Shown piece by piece: positions 14,102 through 20,886 of a DNA stretch of 20,886 bases (within the stretch, counting starts at the first letter, position 1; every line of letters starts with the position of its first letter). Both the position numbers and the translations under genes were made by a program. The notes beneath the pieces are model-generated. The model was not told the origin of the DNA, did no database searches, and saw nothing but the letters and a program-made list of their open reading frames with translations. The stretch comes from Bacteroidetes bacterium 4572_112 (GTDB lineage Bacteria; Bacteroidota; Bacteroidia; Bacteroidales; UBA1556), in NCBI GenBank assembly GCA_002254285.1, contig NIUZ01000051.1, forward strand, positions 1 to 20,886, given 5' to 3'.

Positions 14102-14749
14102 ATGCAACTAAAACCTATAATCCCTTATTTGATTATTGTATTTGTAAGTATTATACATACTTCATGCATTTCTACTGCCAATTTTGAAACTGGCAAAACA
14201 TTAGGGAGGGATAACAGCAAGGTAAGTATCGCACTAAATTACCAAACTTCAGAGCCTAAAACATCTAGTAATGGAATTTATGACCCTAATGATGGTGGCT
14301 CTGTTAACATTGGCTATACATACGGCTTAATTGATAGATTAGATATTGGCATAGTAGCATGTACTAATGCGAATTTCATTTTGAAAACTAAGTTTATGCT
14401 TACCAAACCGATGGACAAATTTGCGTTTAGTGTTGGAGCTTCAACAAATATTTTTACATATATTAGTTTCACCAGCTTATATCATAGCAACCTTACCCTA
14501 TTTACATCATACGATATCAATGATGTTGTGACTATATACGCTAACCCACATTTAGTGTATTTTCCAAAAAACACAAATTTAAATAAAGAAAATTATGAAT
14601 TTGCAGCCTGTGTAAATTTTGGAGCATTATTTCAGTTATTTCATAAGAATAACAGAAGCCTTAGCATAGGGATTGAATACACAAACTTTGCTGCTATGGT
14701 TTATAAACAGCAAACTATATCATTTGGACTAGTATATACAGGATTATAG
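14102..14749 (+). CDS. Putative outer-membrane lipoprotein of unknown function
   Basis: A 215-residue protein I do not recognise. Residues 1-22 look like a lipoprotein signal (MQLKPIIPYLIIVFVSIIHTSC, Cys at 22 as the lipidation site). The remainder has alternating hydrophobic and polar residues in strand-like stretches: KVSIALNYQTS, GSVNIGYTYGLIDRLDIGIVA, NFILKTKFML, FAFSVGASTNIFTY, NLTLFTSYDI, VTIYANPHLVYFP, AACVNFGALFQLF, SLSIGIEYTNFA and TISFGLVYTGL. The last strand ends near the C-terminus. This suggests a small beta-barrel anchored by lipid, of which Bacteroidota have many. It is monocistronic with its own -7 box and is divergent from the DUF502 remnant. Confidence 0.65.
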   Translation: MQLKPIIPYLIIVFVSIIHTSCISTANFETGKTLGRDNSKVSIALNYQTSEPKTSSNGIYDPNDGGSVNIGYTYGLIDRLDIGIVACTNANFILKTKFMLTKPMDKFAFSVGASTNIFTYISFTSLYHSNLTLFTSYDINDVVTIYANPHLVYFPKNTNLNKENYEFAACVNFGALFQLFHKNNRSLSIGIEYTNFAAMVYKQQTISFGLVYTGL

Positions 14750-14932
14750 TAACAACACATATACATACAAAAACATTTTCATAATCTACTGTATATAGGC
14801 ACCATATATTCATAAAAGCTCCTATTTCTTATCACAATTAATTCCGAAAAAGTCGAATTCTTTAAAATAAAAACTTATAAATATTTGATATCAACGATGC
14901 TTAATATTTATTAGTTCTAAAAATATATTTAT

Positions 14933-14940
14933 TACATTTG
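14933..14940 (+). promoter_or_regulatory. -7 box upstream of the flavodoxin-like gene
   Basis: TACATTTG matches TAnnTTTG and lies 91 bases before the ATG at 15032, which would give an AU-rich leader of about 85 bases. The rest of the 282-base intergenic stretch (14750-15031) shows nothing I recognise. Confidence 0.4.
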
Positions 14941-15031
14941 CAATCACAAAATACGGACTCTTTTTTATGCGTTTATTTTGTTAGGTACAACACAAATTTA
15001 ATTTATTTATATAACAATATTAATAATAATT

Positions 15032-15556
15032 ATGAAAAACATAGGAATATTCTATTGGCCAATAAAAGGTAACGTTGAGACCGTTGCTAAAAAAATTAAA
15101 GAAATATATGGCGCTGACGAGGTTGATATTATTGACCTTAGCAAAGCTGAACCAAAACATTTATTTCATTATAAAAACTTAATTTTAGGATGTTCAACAG
15201 TAGGTTCTGAAAGTTGGGAAGATGCTACAGACGATAATGTATGGTATCAGTTTCTTCACAAAATGGAAGACGATAAAGTAGATCTTAATGGCAAAAATCT
15301 TGCTATTTATGGTTTAGGAGATCAAATGCGTTACCCATACAATTTTGTTGATGGTATGGAGAGAGTTTTCTCACATATTGTAAACCATAATATCAACCAT
15401 ATTGCACAATGGCCAAATGAAGGCTTAACTTTCAAAGAATCATTAGCACTTCACGACGATAAGTTTAGAGGTTTGGCTATTGACCTTGATAATGACGAGG
15501 ATGAGGCTGATGCAACCATTACTAAATGGGTAGAAATGATAAAAAAAGAGATTTAA
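15032..15556 (+). CDS. Flavodoxin / flavodoxin-like protein
   Basis: A 174-residue protein of the long-chain flavodoxin size: a soluble FMN electron carrier fold. Matching features are the first strand NIGIFYW, VDIIDLSKAEP, YKNLILGCSTVGSESWEDA, LAIYGLGDQMRYPYNFVDGM (the G-x-GDQ...Y...F-DGM motif of flavodoxins) and the C-terminal ITKWVEMIKKEI helix. The FMN phosphate loop is unusual: where flavodoxins have S/T-x-T-G-x-T, this one reads YWPIKGNVE, with no Ser or Thr. It may bind FMN differently, bind another ligand or be a non-redox relative. Similar flavodoxin-domain proteins exist in Bacteroidota. It ends in a good terminator and is monocistronic. Confidence 0.8.
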   Translation: MKNIGIFYWPIKGNVETVAKKIKEIYGADEVDIIDLSKAEPKHLFHYKNLILGCSTVGSESWEDATDDNVWYQFLHKMEDDKVDLNGKNLAIYGLGDQMRYPYNFVDGMERVFSHIVNHNINHIAQWPNEGLTFKESLALHDDKFRGLAIDLDNDEDEADATITKWVEMIKKEI

Positions 15557-15580
15557 TCTCACAATAATATTCAATACTAG

Positions 15581-15612
15581 GCTGATATTAATTTCAAATA
15601 TCAGCTTTTTTT
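15581..15612 (+). terminator. Intrinsic terminator of the flavodoxin-like gene
   Basis: The 9-bp stem GCTGATATT (15581-15589) and AATATCAGC (15597-15605) is followed by a seven-T run, 25 bases past the stop. Confidence 0.88.
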
Positions 15613-15778
15613 ATTCCCAAAATTTACAATAGAATTCCTGCTCTGAATTGCAAAAGGCTTACATTCATATTCACAGACCGTTATATCATTTCAAACAATC
15701 CATAATTGTATGTACAAATATTAACAAAATGGCGTACTTAGGCATAAAATTTAGCATAAAACGATGCATATTTTAAAC

Positions 15779-15786
15779 TACATTTG
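15779..15786 (+). promoter_or_regulatory. -7 box upstream of hppA
   Basis: TACATTTG matches TAnnTTTG and lies 53 bases before the hppA ATG. The -33 region (TTTAGCATAAAACG) has no exact TTG at the ideal distance. Confidence 0.5.
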
Positions 15787-15838
15787 CGCCTTTAATAAAT
15801 ATACTTATTAACAAACCATAAATTAAAGATTAAACGTA

Positions 15839-18244
15839 ATGGATCAATTATTTTATCTAATTCCAGCATCGGCAGTCGTAGGCTTCATTTTTATGTTCCT
15901 AAAGTCGGGTTGGGTTAGCAAACAAGAAGTTGGGTCTGAAAAGATGGCAACTATCGCAAAAAACATCGCTGATGGCGCAATGGCGTTCTTAAAGGCTGAG
16001 TACAAAGTCTTATCAATTTTCGTACTAGCAGTAGCGGTATTATTAGTATTTAAAGGAAATTCAGAAGCCAATTCAACAGGCTTCGTTGCATTATCATTTG
16101 TTGTGGGTGCTTCAATGTCGGCTTTGGCTGGTTTTATTGGAATGCGCATTGCAACAAAGGCTAACGTTAGAACAACTAACGCAGCACAAACTTCACTAAA
16201 CAAAGCTTTAGAGGTTGCCTTTTCTGGTGGCGCTGTAATGGGTTTAGGTGTTGTTTCTTTAGGTGTATTTGGATTAAGTATGTTATTTATCCTTTACGCT
16301 GCAATGTACGATATTACAACAGCAAATGGTGTAACTATGGTACTTAATATTATTTCTGGATTCTCTCTAGGAGCTTCTTCAATTGCACTTTTTGCTCGTG
16401 TTGGTGGTGGTATTTATACCAAAGCTGCTGATGTTGGAGCTGACCTTGTTGGTAAAGTTGAGGCTGGTATTCCTGAGGATCATCCATTAAACCCAGCTAC
16501 TATTGCTGATAATGTTGGAGACAACGTTGGTGATGTTGCAGGTATGGGAGCTGACCTTTTTGAGTCATTCGTAGGTTCTATTATTGCAACTATGGTATTG
16601 GGAGCGGCATTCTTTGTTCTTCCTTCTTTCGAAGGATTTCAATTGGGAGCTGTATTCTTACCTTTAGCACTTGCTGCTGCTGGTATTATTGTTTCTATCA
16701 TCGGTACTTTCTTTGTAAAAGTAAAAGATGGTGGTAACCCACAAACTGCTCTTAATGTTGGCGAATTTCTTTCTGCTGGTATTATGATTGTAGTTTCTTA
16801 TTTTATGATTGATAGTTTTTTACCTTCAGAATGGTCTTTCAATGGTCATGAGTTCACATCTATAGGAGTATTTTATGCTACTATCGTTGGTCTTGTTGCT
16901 GGTCTTGGAGTGGGTAAAATCACAGAATATTATACAGGTACTGGTACAAAGCCAGTAATGTCTATCGTTAAGCAGTCAGTTACTGGTCCTGCTACAACAA
17001 TTATCGCTGGTTTGGGTGTTGGTATGATGTCAACAGCTATTCCAATTTTACTTATTGCTGCTGCAATTATCCTTTCTTTCCACTTTGCTGGTCTTTATGG
17101 TATTGCTATTGCTGCAGTGGGTATGCTTGCTAATACTGGTATTCAGTTGGCAGTTGATGCTTACGGTCCTATTTCTGACAATGCTGGTGGTATTGCTGAA
17201 ATGGCTGAGCTTCCTAAAGAAGTTCGTGAACGTACTGATAAATTAGATGCTGTTGGTAATACAACTGCTGCTATTGGTAAAGGTTTTGCTATTGCTTCCG
17301 CAGCACTTACTGCATTGGCTTTATTCTCTGCTTTTATGCAACAAGCAAATATTGATACTATCGATATTTCTAAATCAACTGTAATGGCTGGTTTATTTGT
17401 TGGTGGTATGCTTCCTTTCGTATTCTCTGCTATGGCAATGAATGCTGTTGGTCGTGCTGCTATGGCAATGATTGAAGAAGTTCGTCGTCAGTTTAGAGAG
17501 ATTCCTGCTTTAAAGGATGCTTTAGCTGTAATGCGTAAATATGATTCAGATATGTCTAAAGCAACTGCTGAAGATAGAGCTATTTTTGACAAAGCTGATG
17601 GTGTAGCAGAATACGACAAATGTGTTGATATCTCTACCAAAGCTTCTATTAAAGAAATGGTTCTTCCTGGTATTCTTGCCATCGTAACTCCTGTTTTAGT
17701 GGGTTTTATTGGTGGTCCTGAAATGCTTGGTGGTTTATTAGCTGGTGTTACCGTAACAGGTGTACTAATGGCTATCTTCCAATCTAATGCTGGTGGTGCT
17801 TGGGATAATGCTAAGAAAATGGTTGAAGATGGTGTTACTATCGACGGTGTTGATTACGGCAAAGGTTCTGAAGTACATACAGCTGCTGTAGTTGGTGATA
17901 CTGTTGGTGACCCTTTCAAAGACACATCAGGTCCTTCATTGAACATCTTACTTAAGCTTATGAGTGTTGTTGCACTTGTTATTGCTCCAAGTATCGCTTT
18001 AAATCTTGATTCTCTTCCAACAGATGTTTCTGAAGGAACTAAAATTGAGAAAACTATTGAAGTAACTCAAGATGATGCTCAAAATGTAACTATAACTACT
18101 ACTACAAAAACTGAAATTGTTAATGGTGAGGAAGTAGCTTCAGAAACTGAAGTAACTAAAGAGGTTGTTGAAGTAGAAGTTACTACTGAGGCTGCTCAAG
18201 AAACTATTACTGAAGATGTAGAAGTTAAAACAGAAATTGAATAA
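15839..18244 (+). CDS. hppA: K+-stimulated membrane-bound ion-translocating pyrophosphatase with extended acidic tail
   Basis: HppA hydrolyses pyrophosphate and pumps H+ or Na+ across the inner membrane. The 801-residue protein has about 16 hydrophobic segments. The pyrophosphate site is complete: KAADVGADLVGKVEAG near residue 200, DNVGDNVGDVAGMGADLFES near 225-243, DAYGPISDNAGGIAEM near 441-456, and DTVGDPFKDTSGPSLN near 690-705. GNTTAAIGKG near 472-481 has Ala where K+-independent enzymes have Lys, so a K+-stimulated type is expected. H+ versus Na+ selectivity was not decided. After the last helix a 78-residue tail (about 724-801) is rich in Thr, Val and Glu with near-repeats such as TEVTKEVVEVEV; most relatives end soon after the helix. 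Codon use from about 16200 on favours GGT and GCT, as in highly expressed genes. Confidence 0.96.
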   Translation: MDQLFYLIPASAVVGFIFMFLKSGWVSKQEVGSEKMATIAKNIADGAMAFLKAEYKVLSIFVLAVAVLLVFKGNSEANSTGFVALSFVVGASMSALAGFIGMRIATKANVRTTNAAQTSLNKALEVAFSGGAVMGLGVVSLGVFGLSMLFILYAAMYDITTANGVTMVLNIISGFSLGASSIALFARVGGGIYTKAADVGADLVGKVEAGIPEDHPLNPATIADNVGDNVGDVAGMGADLFESFVGSIIATMVLGAAFFVLPSFEGFQLGAVFLPLALAAAGIIVSIIGTFFVKVKDGGNPQTALNVGEFLSAGIMIVVSYFMIDSFLPSEWSFNGHEFTSIGVFYATIVGLVAGLGVGKITEYYTGTGTKPVMSIVKQSVTGPATTIIAGLGVGMMSTAIPILLIAAAIILSFHFAGLYGIAIAAVGMLANTGIQLAVDAYGPISDNAGGIAEMAELPKEVRERTDKLDAVGNTTAAIGKGFAIASAALTALALFSAFMQQANIDTIDISKSTVMAGLFVGGMLPFVFSAMAMNAVGRAAMAMIEEVRRQFREIPALKDALAVMRKYDSDMSKATAEDRAIFDKADGVAEYDKCVDISTKASIKEMVLPGILAIVTPVLVGFIGGPEMLGGLLAGVTVTGVLMAIFQSNAGGAWDNAKKMVEDGVTIDGVDYGKGSEVHTAAVVGDTVGDPFKDTSGPSLNILLKLMSVVALVIAPSIALNLDSLPTDVSEGTKIEKTIEVTQDDAQNVTITTTTKTEIVNGEEVASETEVTKEVVEVEVTTEAAQETITEDVEVKTEIE

Positions 18245-18270
18245 TTTCATTCGATAATATTTCATAATTT

Positions 18271-18310
18271 TGCCCATTCTTAATTCAATTTAAGAATGGG
18301 CATTTTTTTT
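18271..18310 (+). terminator. Intrinsic terminator of hppA
   Basis: A perfect 13-bp stem TGCCCATTCTTAA (18271-18283) and TTAAGAATGGGCA (18290-18302) is followed by eight T. It lies 26 bases past the stop and 20 bases before the next gene's ATG. Confidence 0.93.
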
Positions 18311-18330
18311 AATAATCCAATACATATATA

Positions 18331-18795
18331 ATGACAAATAACGACATATTACGCCGACTTCGCTACACTTTTGATATTACCGACTCGCAAATGATAAAAA
18401 TATTTGCTGATGCAGGCAAGGAAGTAGACCGTAGTGATATAAGTAATTGGATGAAAAAAGAAGAAGATCCTGCCTATAAAAATCTTGTGGACAAAAGTCT
18501 ATCATACTTTCTTAATGGATTTATAATAAATAGAAGAGGTAAGAAAGAAGGTCCATTACCTAATGCCGAGAGTAAGCTTAACAATAATATTATACTCAGG
18601 AAGCTTAAAATAGCCCTTAACCTTAAAGATGATGATGTACTTGAGCTACTTAGCTATGCCGACTTTAGATTGAGTAAGCACGAGCTAAGCGCATTTTTCC
18701 GCAAGCCTACACAAAGTCAATTCCGAAAATGTAAAGATCAAGTAATCCGCAACTTTTTGCACGGAGTACAGATTGGATTTAAAAAAGAAGAATAA
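18331..18795 (+). CDS. DUF1456 family protein (YehS-like)
   Basis: A 154-residue soluble protein made of two similar halves. Each begins N-N-x-I-L-R-x-L-R/K (MTNNDILRRLRYTFDITDSQ and NNNIILRKLKIALNLKDDD), continues with a short helix-turn segment (IFADAGKEVDRSDISNWMKK and LLSYADFRLSKHELSAFFRK) and ends in a helix with F-L-N/H-G (SLSYFLNGFII and VIRNFLHGVQIG). This duplicated layout is that of DUF1456, including E. coli YehS; the biochemical role is unknown. The fold hints at a helix-turn-helix-like domain, but this is inference. It is separated from hppA by a strong terminator and followed by AT-rich repeats. Confidence 0.85.
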   Translation: MTNNDILRRLRYTFDITDSQMIKIFADAGKEVDRSDISNWMKKEEDPAYKNLVDKSLSYFLNGFIINRRGKKEGPLPNAESKLNNNIILRKLKIALNLKDDDVLELLSYADFRLSKHELSAFFRKPTQSQFRKCKDQVIRNFLHGVQIGFKKEE

Positions 18796-18816
18796 TTTTT
18801 TTTAATTGTTAATTTT

Positions 18817-18850
18817 GTTAATTGTTAATGGTTAATTGTTAATGGTTAAT
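18817..18850. repeat. Tandem 14-bp AT-rich repeat
   Basis: Two exact copies of GTTAATTGTTAATG (18817-18830 and 18831-18844) are followed by a partial third (GTTAAT). Related TTAATTGTTAATT sequence precedes it from 18802. It is non-coding, just after the DUF1456 stop. Confidence 0.75.
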
Positions 18851-19153
18851 TCCTTCGGCTTATTGGCTGAATATAGCCTATTGTAGACTTGTTCAAGTTA
18901 TCACCAACATTGTGGTGCCTACCACAGATTGCTTCACTGCGTTCGCAAAGTTGCTGATTCTAACTAATAGCCAACAAGCCTTTCCCAAAACAGCCAGTTA
19001 TTTTACATATATTTGTAATCTATAATACATTAATACTAATAATCGCAAATATAATTTATGATTTTAGGACTAAATCACTGGGATAACTCTTAAGGAGTTC
19101 AGCTTTTATTAAAATAAATTTGAGAAATAAACACTTATAATCAACAATAAATA
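18851..19153. other. Non-coding stretch with a 12-bp inverted repeat
   Basis: GGCTTATTGGCT (18857-18868) and AGCCAACAAGCC (18969-18980) are inverted with one mismatch and lie about 100 bases apart. The interior is more GC-rich than its flanks. A TAnnTTTG-like box (TATATTTG, 19008-19015) lies before the fragment gene, but such boxes are common in AT-rich DNA. No coding sequence for the missing N-terminus of the next gene was found here. Confidence 0.35.
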
Positions 19154-19474
19154 ATGCTAACAGAAATAGACATAAATAACTCCCTTAAAGAAGCCGATTT
19201 ACCCGAAGCTATTTTCAAAACTGAGGGAATGTTTACTATAGTTTTTAAGAAAAGATTAATAAAGAGTATTCTCAAAAAAACGTCGGAGAAAACGTCGGAG
19301 AAAATATTATCATTATTAAAAGAGAATTCGAATATTACAATCTCTCAAATGGCTGAAGTAATAGGCGTTTCAAGCCGATCGATTGAGCGAAATGTTAAAA
19401 AACTTAAGTCAGAAAGGAAGTTAAAACGAATTGGTCCTGATAAGGGCGGATATTGGGAAGTGTTGGATAAATAA
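19154..19474 (+). CDS. C-terminal winged-helix fragment of an AAA_4/AlbA_2 ATP-binding regulator
   Basis: A 106-residue frame that corresponds only to the C-terminus of the large family often annotated as ATP-binding protein, putative transcriptional regulator or RecG-like (AlbA_2 plus HATPase_c_4 domains). Family marks are NNSLKEADLPEAIFKTEGMFTIVFKK at the start, the in-frame duplication KTSEKTSEKI (12-base repeat ACGTCGGAGAAA at 19280-19303), which is typical of the linker, and the helix-turn-helix ITISQMAEVIGVSSRSIERNVKKL ending in RIGPDKGGYWEVLDK. About the first 380 residues of the usual protein are absent and the upstream 300 bases do not encode them. It is most likely a remnant, though a short DNA-binding protein could still be made. 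Confidence 0.7.
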   Translation: MLTEIDINNSLKEADLPEAIFKTEGMFTIVFKKRLIKSILKKTSEKTSEKILSLLKENSNITISQMAEVIGVSSRSIERNVKKLKSERKLKRIGPDKGGYWEVLDK

Positions 19475-19521
19475 TTGAACTTAGGATATGTATTTAGATT
19501 TTTAACCTATATCACTATAAA

Positions 19522-19556
19522 TAGCGAAGCCTTCTCTTCGAGCGAAGGCTTCGCTA
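19522..19556. repeat. Perfect 13-bp inverted repeat (hairpin)
   Basis: TAGCGAAGCCTTC (19522-19534) and GAAGGCTTCGCTA (19544-19556) form a strong hairpin with a 9-base loop, 48 bases after the helix-turn-helix fragment. No T run follows on either strand, so it is a weak candidate terminator. A second small hairpin GGTGGC/GCCACC lies at 19598-19615. Confidence 0.6.
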
Positions 19557-19635
19557 GTAAACACACCTTGCGCATAGACACTATACTTTGAATGCTCGGT
19601 GGCAGGTGAGCCACCTAAAATAACACTAATAATAA

Positions 19636-20063
19636 TTAAATCAAGCCCTCCATAGGTTCCTTTATAATTGTAGAAACCATATATCCATTTTCTTCTAAAA
19701 CAGCAATAAGCACATCCTTAAAATAAAATGCAATAGAGCCTACAAAGCCAACCTTCAATATTGTGAGCCTAACAAATCACTATTAACTTCAATATTAGCA
19801 TTAGCAAACAGTTTTACAAATGCTGATTTTATAATACTGCATTTTTCGTCGCCACTACAACCAGCACCATAGAATTGAATCTGCGCAATAGCATTACGCT
19901 CTTCTGTACTAGTATTTGAAACAAGAATCTCAATCAAATCATCAGTAGAAACAAAATAAGGATTTACTCCCTGAGTATAGAACTCACGAATAATTTCCGA
20001 TTCATTTTTAATAAGCCAATGAGTTTTTGTAGACCCACTATCTGCAATTAGTTTTAGCGACAT
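19636..20063 (-). pseudogene. N-acetylglucosamine kinase-like (BadF/BadG family) gene, internal out-of-frame deletion
   Basis: The first 99 residues match the N-terminus of the BadF/BadG/BcrA sugar-kinase family of Bacteroidota: KLIADSGSTKTHWLI (phosphate-binding loop DSGSTKT), YTQGVNPYF, IQFYGAGCSGDEK and IEVNSDLLG. The frame then stops (SQY, stop at 19755). In another frame, from about 19762 down, KVGFVGSIAFYFKDVL, LEENGYMVSTIIK and EPMEGLI give the family's C-terminus, ending at 19636. Relatives have about 280 residues and about 138 remain, so roughly 140 residues of the middle, with the sugar-binding and second ATP-binding parts, are gone. The enzyme cannot be active. It lies downstream of recQ in the same direction with a 67-base gap. 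Confidence 0.85.
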
Positions 20064-20130
20064 AAAATCCTTTTATAAAAGAAAGAGCCATAGAATAAAC
20101 TACAGCTCTAAATATATTATTAATCTATTA

Positions 20131-20886
20131 TTAACTTCCTACTTCGCAAAGATACTTAATACGTACAAGTCGAATAGCTGTTTCTGTATAATCCTCTTCA
20201 CCAAGTTCATCAATTGCATCTTGTACCGAGTCAGTTTCAGCCTCTTCATTAAAGTATGTCATAATATCCTCAACATCATACTCATCGAGATGTTCGTTAA
20301 TAAAGTAATTGATATCTAATTTAGTTCCCGAATTCACAATATGCTCAATCTGGTCAATCACATCATCCAAAGTTAATCCTTTAGACACTGCTATATCTTT
20401 TAATGACAATTTACGATCTATACTTTTGATAATAAACACCTTAGAAATAGATTTATTAGCAACAGTTTTTACAACCACATCTTGTGGTCGCGCAATATCA
20501 TTTTCTTCAACATAAATCTTTATTATATCTAAGAAAGGCTGACCATATTTTTTGGCTTTACCTGCTCCAACACCTGTTATGCGCTGCATTTCTTCTATCG
20601 TTATAGGAAATTGAATACACATATCATCCAGCGATGGATCTTGGAAAATTACAAAAGGAGGGATTTTATCCTTCTTAGAAATATCTTTCCTTAGCTCTTT
20701 AAGCATGGCAAATAAAACAGCATCACCAGCTTGTCCGCCTTTAGCTTGACTTCTTGTAAGAATATCATCATTACCACTCGACTCATAATCATGATCTTTG
20801 GCAATAAATACTGTATAAGGCTTTTCAATAAAAGCACGACCTTTGGCATTAATCTTTAGCACACCATATTGTTCAATATCCTTATC
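20131..20886 (-). CDS. recQ: ATP-dependent DNA helicase RecQ, C-terminal part
   Basis: RecQ is a 3'-5' DNA helicase that acts in recombination repair and at stalled forks. The frame is open to the window edge (DKDIEQYGVLKINAKGRAFI), so the GTG at 20862 is internal and only the last 252 residues are here; the helicase core is outside. Seen are the end of the RQC winged helix (YGVLKINAKGRAFIEKPYTV), an HRDC domain (LFAMLKELRKDISKKDKIPPFVIFQDPSLDDMC...RITGVGAGKAKKYGQPFLDII) and a further helical C-terminal region ending in YTETAIRLVRIKYLCEVGS, which is typical of the longer Bacteroidota RecQ. Identity is clear from the HRDC motif P-P-F-V-I-F-x-D-x-S-L. The broken sugar-kinase gene follows 67 bases downstream. 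Confidence 0.92.
   Translation of the reverse strand, partial: DKDIEQYGVLKINAKGRAFIEKPYTVFIAKDHDYESSGNDDILTRSQAKGGQAGDAVLFAMLKELRKDISKKDKIPPFVIFQDPSLDDMCIQFPITIEEMQRITGVGAGKAKKYGQPFLDIIKIYVEENDIARPQDVVVKTVANKSISKVFIIKSIDRKLSLKDIAVSKGLTLDDVIDQIEHIVNSGTKLDINYFINEHLDEYDVEDIMTYFNEEAETDSVQDAIDELGEEDYTETAIRLVRIKYLCEVGS

Noticed and set aside
14800..14830. TAGGCACCATATATTC as a third sigma-54 promoter
   Set aside because: The -12 position reads TC instead of GC, and no structured RNA or gene begins at the expected distance.
15853..16203. 116-residue open frame on the minus strand inside hppA
   Set aside because: It is fully antisense to a strongly conserved gene, with composition expected from the shadow of alanine-rich membrane helices.
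18905..18930. Minus-strand TAGGCACCACAATGTTGG as a sigma-54 promoter
   Set aside because: Ten bases after GG comes TT instead of GC, and the downstream minus-strand sequence has no gene or terminator.
20309..20515. Plus-strand frame inside recQ
   Set aside because: It is a shadow of the HRDC-to-C-terminus coding region, with no start context or domain.

Overview
The window is an AT-rich chromosomal segment from a member of the Bacteroidota. The evidence is the gene order bamD, omega-like rpoZ, coaBC, DUF4835 (the PorD family of the type IX secretion system), promoter boxes of the TAnnTTTG type, the lack of purine-rich Shine-Dalgarno sites, and Bacteroidota-type DUF2007, DUF502, EF-G-like and K+-type membrane pyrophosphatase genes. 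No tRNA, rRNA, CRISPR array or intact transposase was seen.

Layout. 1-3657 (+): the 3' part of the ABC-F factor ettA, an Mpv17/PMP22-like membrane protein and an outer-membrane porin. 3658-4613: a 956-base non-coding stretch that is the most interesting part of the window. It holds two sigma-54-type promoters, each followed at the expected distance by a short hairpin-plus-terminator RNA of the same design, with a 181-base inverted-repeat element (MITE-like) between them. 4614-7480 (-): the operon bamD, rpoZ-like, coaBC, DUF4835, in which DUF4835 has lost its C-terminal half. 7760-10128 (+): tsaD, arsC, a DUF2007 gene that needs a -1 frameshift on a T tract, and five tandem 31-bp units. 10191-13928 (-): an EF-G-like GTPase, deoC, and a DUF502 gene with an internal out-of-frame deletion. 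14102-18795 (+): an unknown lipoprotein, a flavodoxin-like protein, membrane pyrophosphatase hppA with an unusual acidic tail, and a DUF1456 gene. 18796-19635: repeats and a 5'-truncated winged-helix fragment. 19636-20886 (-): an N-acetylglucosamine kinase-like gene with an internal out-of-frame deletion, and the 3' end of recQ.

Most genes are housekeeping: translation (ettA, EF-G-like), tRNA modification (tsaD), coenzyme A synthesis (coaBC), outer-membrane assembly (bamD), nucleoside catabolism (deoC), energy coupling (hppA, flavodoxin), arsenate/redox (arsC) and DNA repair (recQ). Over this lies clear local erosion: five damaged or shortened genes (DUF4835, DUF2007, DUF502, the helix-turn-helix fragment, the sugar kinase). 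Two of them keep both ends but have lost an internal block.

The best candidate for something undescribed is the pair of putative sigma-54-driven small RNAs at about 3846-3944 and 4401-4483. Both share a 5' hairpin with a C-rich loop, an unpaired AU-rich linker and a terminator built on the same AAGTCCG/CGGACTT stem. This is read from sequence only and no expression is shown.
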